Assembly: GCA_035529435.1 (NCBI GenBank)
Contig: DATKWS010000205.1
Span: forward strand, 1 to 14,705
Length of the DNA: 14,705 bases
Reading direction: 5' to 3'
Origin: DATKWS01 sp035529435
GTDB lineage: Bacteria > Krumholzibacteriota > Krumholzibacteriia > Krumholzibacteriales > Krumholzibacteriaceae
Shown: positions 14,542-14,705 of the stretch, piece after piece
Layout: every line of letters begins with the position of its first letter
Numbering within the stretch: the first letter of the stretch is position 1
Made by a program: the position numbers and the translations under genes
The notes under the pieces: model-generated
Told to the model about the DNA's origin: nothing
Database searches by the model: none
Seen by the model: only the letters and a program-made list of their open reading frames with translations

Positions 14542-14705
14542 ATGAAGCCGTTATCGTTTTTTACCGTACTGTGTTGTATCGTCATCGGCGCGGTCCATGA
14601 CGCCGGCGCGATCGAGGGGCGCCTCATGCGCTCCCCCGACATACACGGCGATCGCGTGGTCTTCACCTACGAGGATGATCTCTGGTCGGCGCCGGCGGGC
14701 GGAGG
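14542..14705 (+). CDS. Tricorn-like protease, N-terminal fragment (continues beyond the window)
   Basis: Only 54 residues are visible. A signal peptide (residues 1-23, MKPLSFF to DAGA) is followed by RSPDIHGDRVVFTYEDDLW and SAPAGG. This is the characteristic first beta-propeller strand of bacterial tricorn proteases (S41 family: PDIxGDxIVFxxxxDLWxVPxxGG). Such proteins are large (about 1,000 residues or more), with two beta-propellers, a PDZ domain and a C-terminal S41 serine peptidase, and cleave oligopeptides. The exported form here would act in the periplasm, like the S9 peptidase at 1574-3577. ATG 14542 has AAAGGAG ten bases upstream. The active site is outside the window, so activity cannot be checked. 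Confidence 0.82.
   Translation, partial: MKPLSFFTVLCCIVIGAVHDAGAIEGRLMRSPDIHGDRVVFTYEDDLWSAPAGG

Noticed and set aside
1..14705. Defence system, prophage, integron, CRISPR or biosynthetic cluster
   Set aside because: No integrase, transposase, nuclease, spaced repeats or synthase modules were found; gene content is housekeeping, envelope and proteolysis.

Overview
The window is GC-rich, gene-dense bacterial DNA with ten protein genes (two cut by the window edges) and no RNA gene, insertion sequence, CRISPR array or phage gene that I can see. The mix suggests an uncultured lineage of the FCB superphylum (Krumholzibacteriota/Eisenbacteria-like) or a neighbouring phylum: a divergent PurF, exported S9 and tricorn-type peptidases, a lipoprotein with a putative Ig domain, a Cys-rich exported protein with a sorting-signal-like C-terminal anchor, AsmA, LemA and HtpX. 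Several starts are preceded by near-perfect GGAGG ribosome binding sites, and several upstream regions carry ordinary sigma70-type boxes (TTGnnn, 16-17 bases, TAnnnT). This argues against Bacteroidota proper. The lineage is an inference, not a demonstration.

Layout. 1-1417 (minus): an amidophosphoribosyltransferase-like protein (PurF family) that lacks the glutaminase nucleophile. 1574-3577 (minus): an exported S9 prolyl-oligopeptidase-family peptidase. A divergent promoter region (3578-3775) separates it from a plus-strand run: a multispanning GT-C/TMTC-like glycosyltransferase (3776-5329), an RluA-family pseudouridine synthase one base later (5331-6365), and a short M29-type aminopeptidase-like protein (6493-7458). 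Convergent to these is the lemA-htpX pair (9078 down to 7536) with a consensus promoter. A gene-free stretch of about 620 bases precedes a single lipoprotein gene (9706-10557), which has a perfect ribosome binding site and ends in a very strong intrinsic terminator. Converging on it is an 827-residue AsmA-family protein (10675-13158), then a Cys-rich exported, membrane-anchored protein (13308-14312). The last gene, on the plus strand, is the start of a tricorn-like protease (14542 to the edge).

How the genes fit together. Most of the window concerns the cell envelope and proteolysis: two exported beta-propeller peptidases, a membrane metalloprotease (HtpX) with LemA, an M29-like hydrolase, AsmA (envelope lipid/outer-membrane homeostasis) and two exported proteins of unknown function. 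PurF and RluA are housekeeping functions. I see no defence or secondary-metabolite system. The points most worth a second look are the PurF with a degraded glutaminase half but intact PRPP and Fe-S residues, the Fur-box-like palindrome next to a consensus promoter before the Cys-rich protein, and that protein's C-terminal tail.
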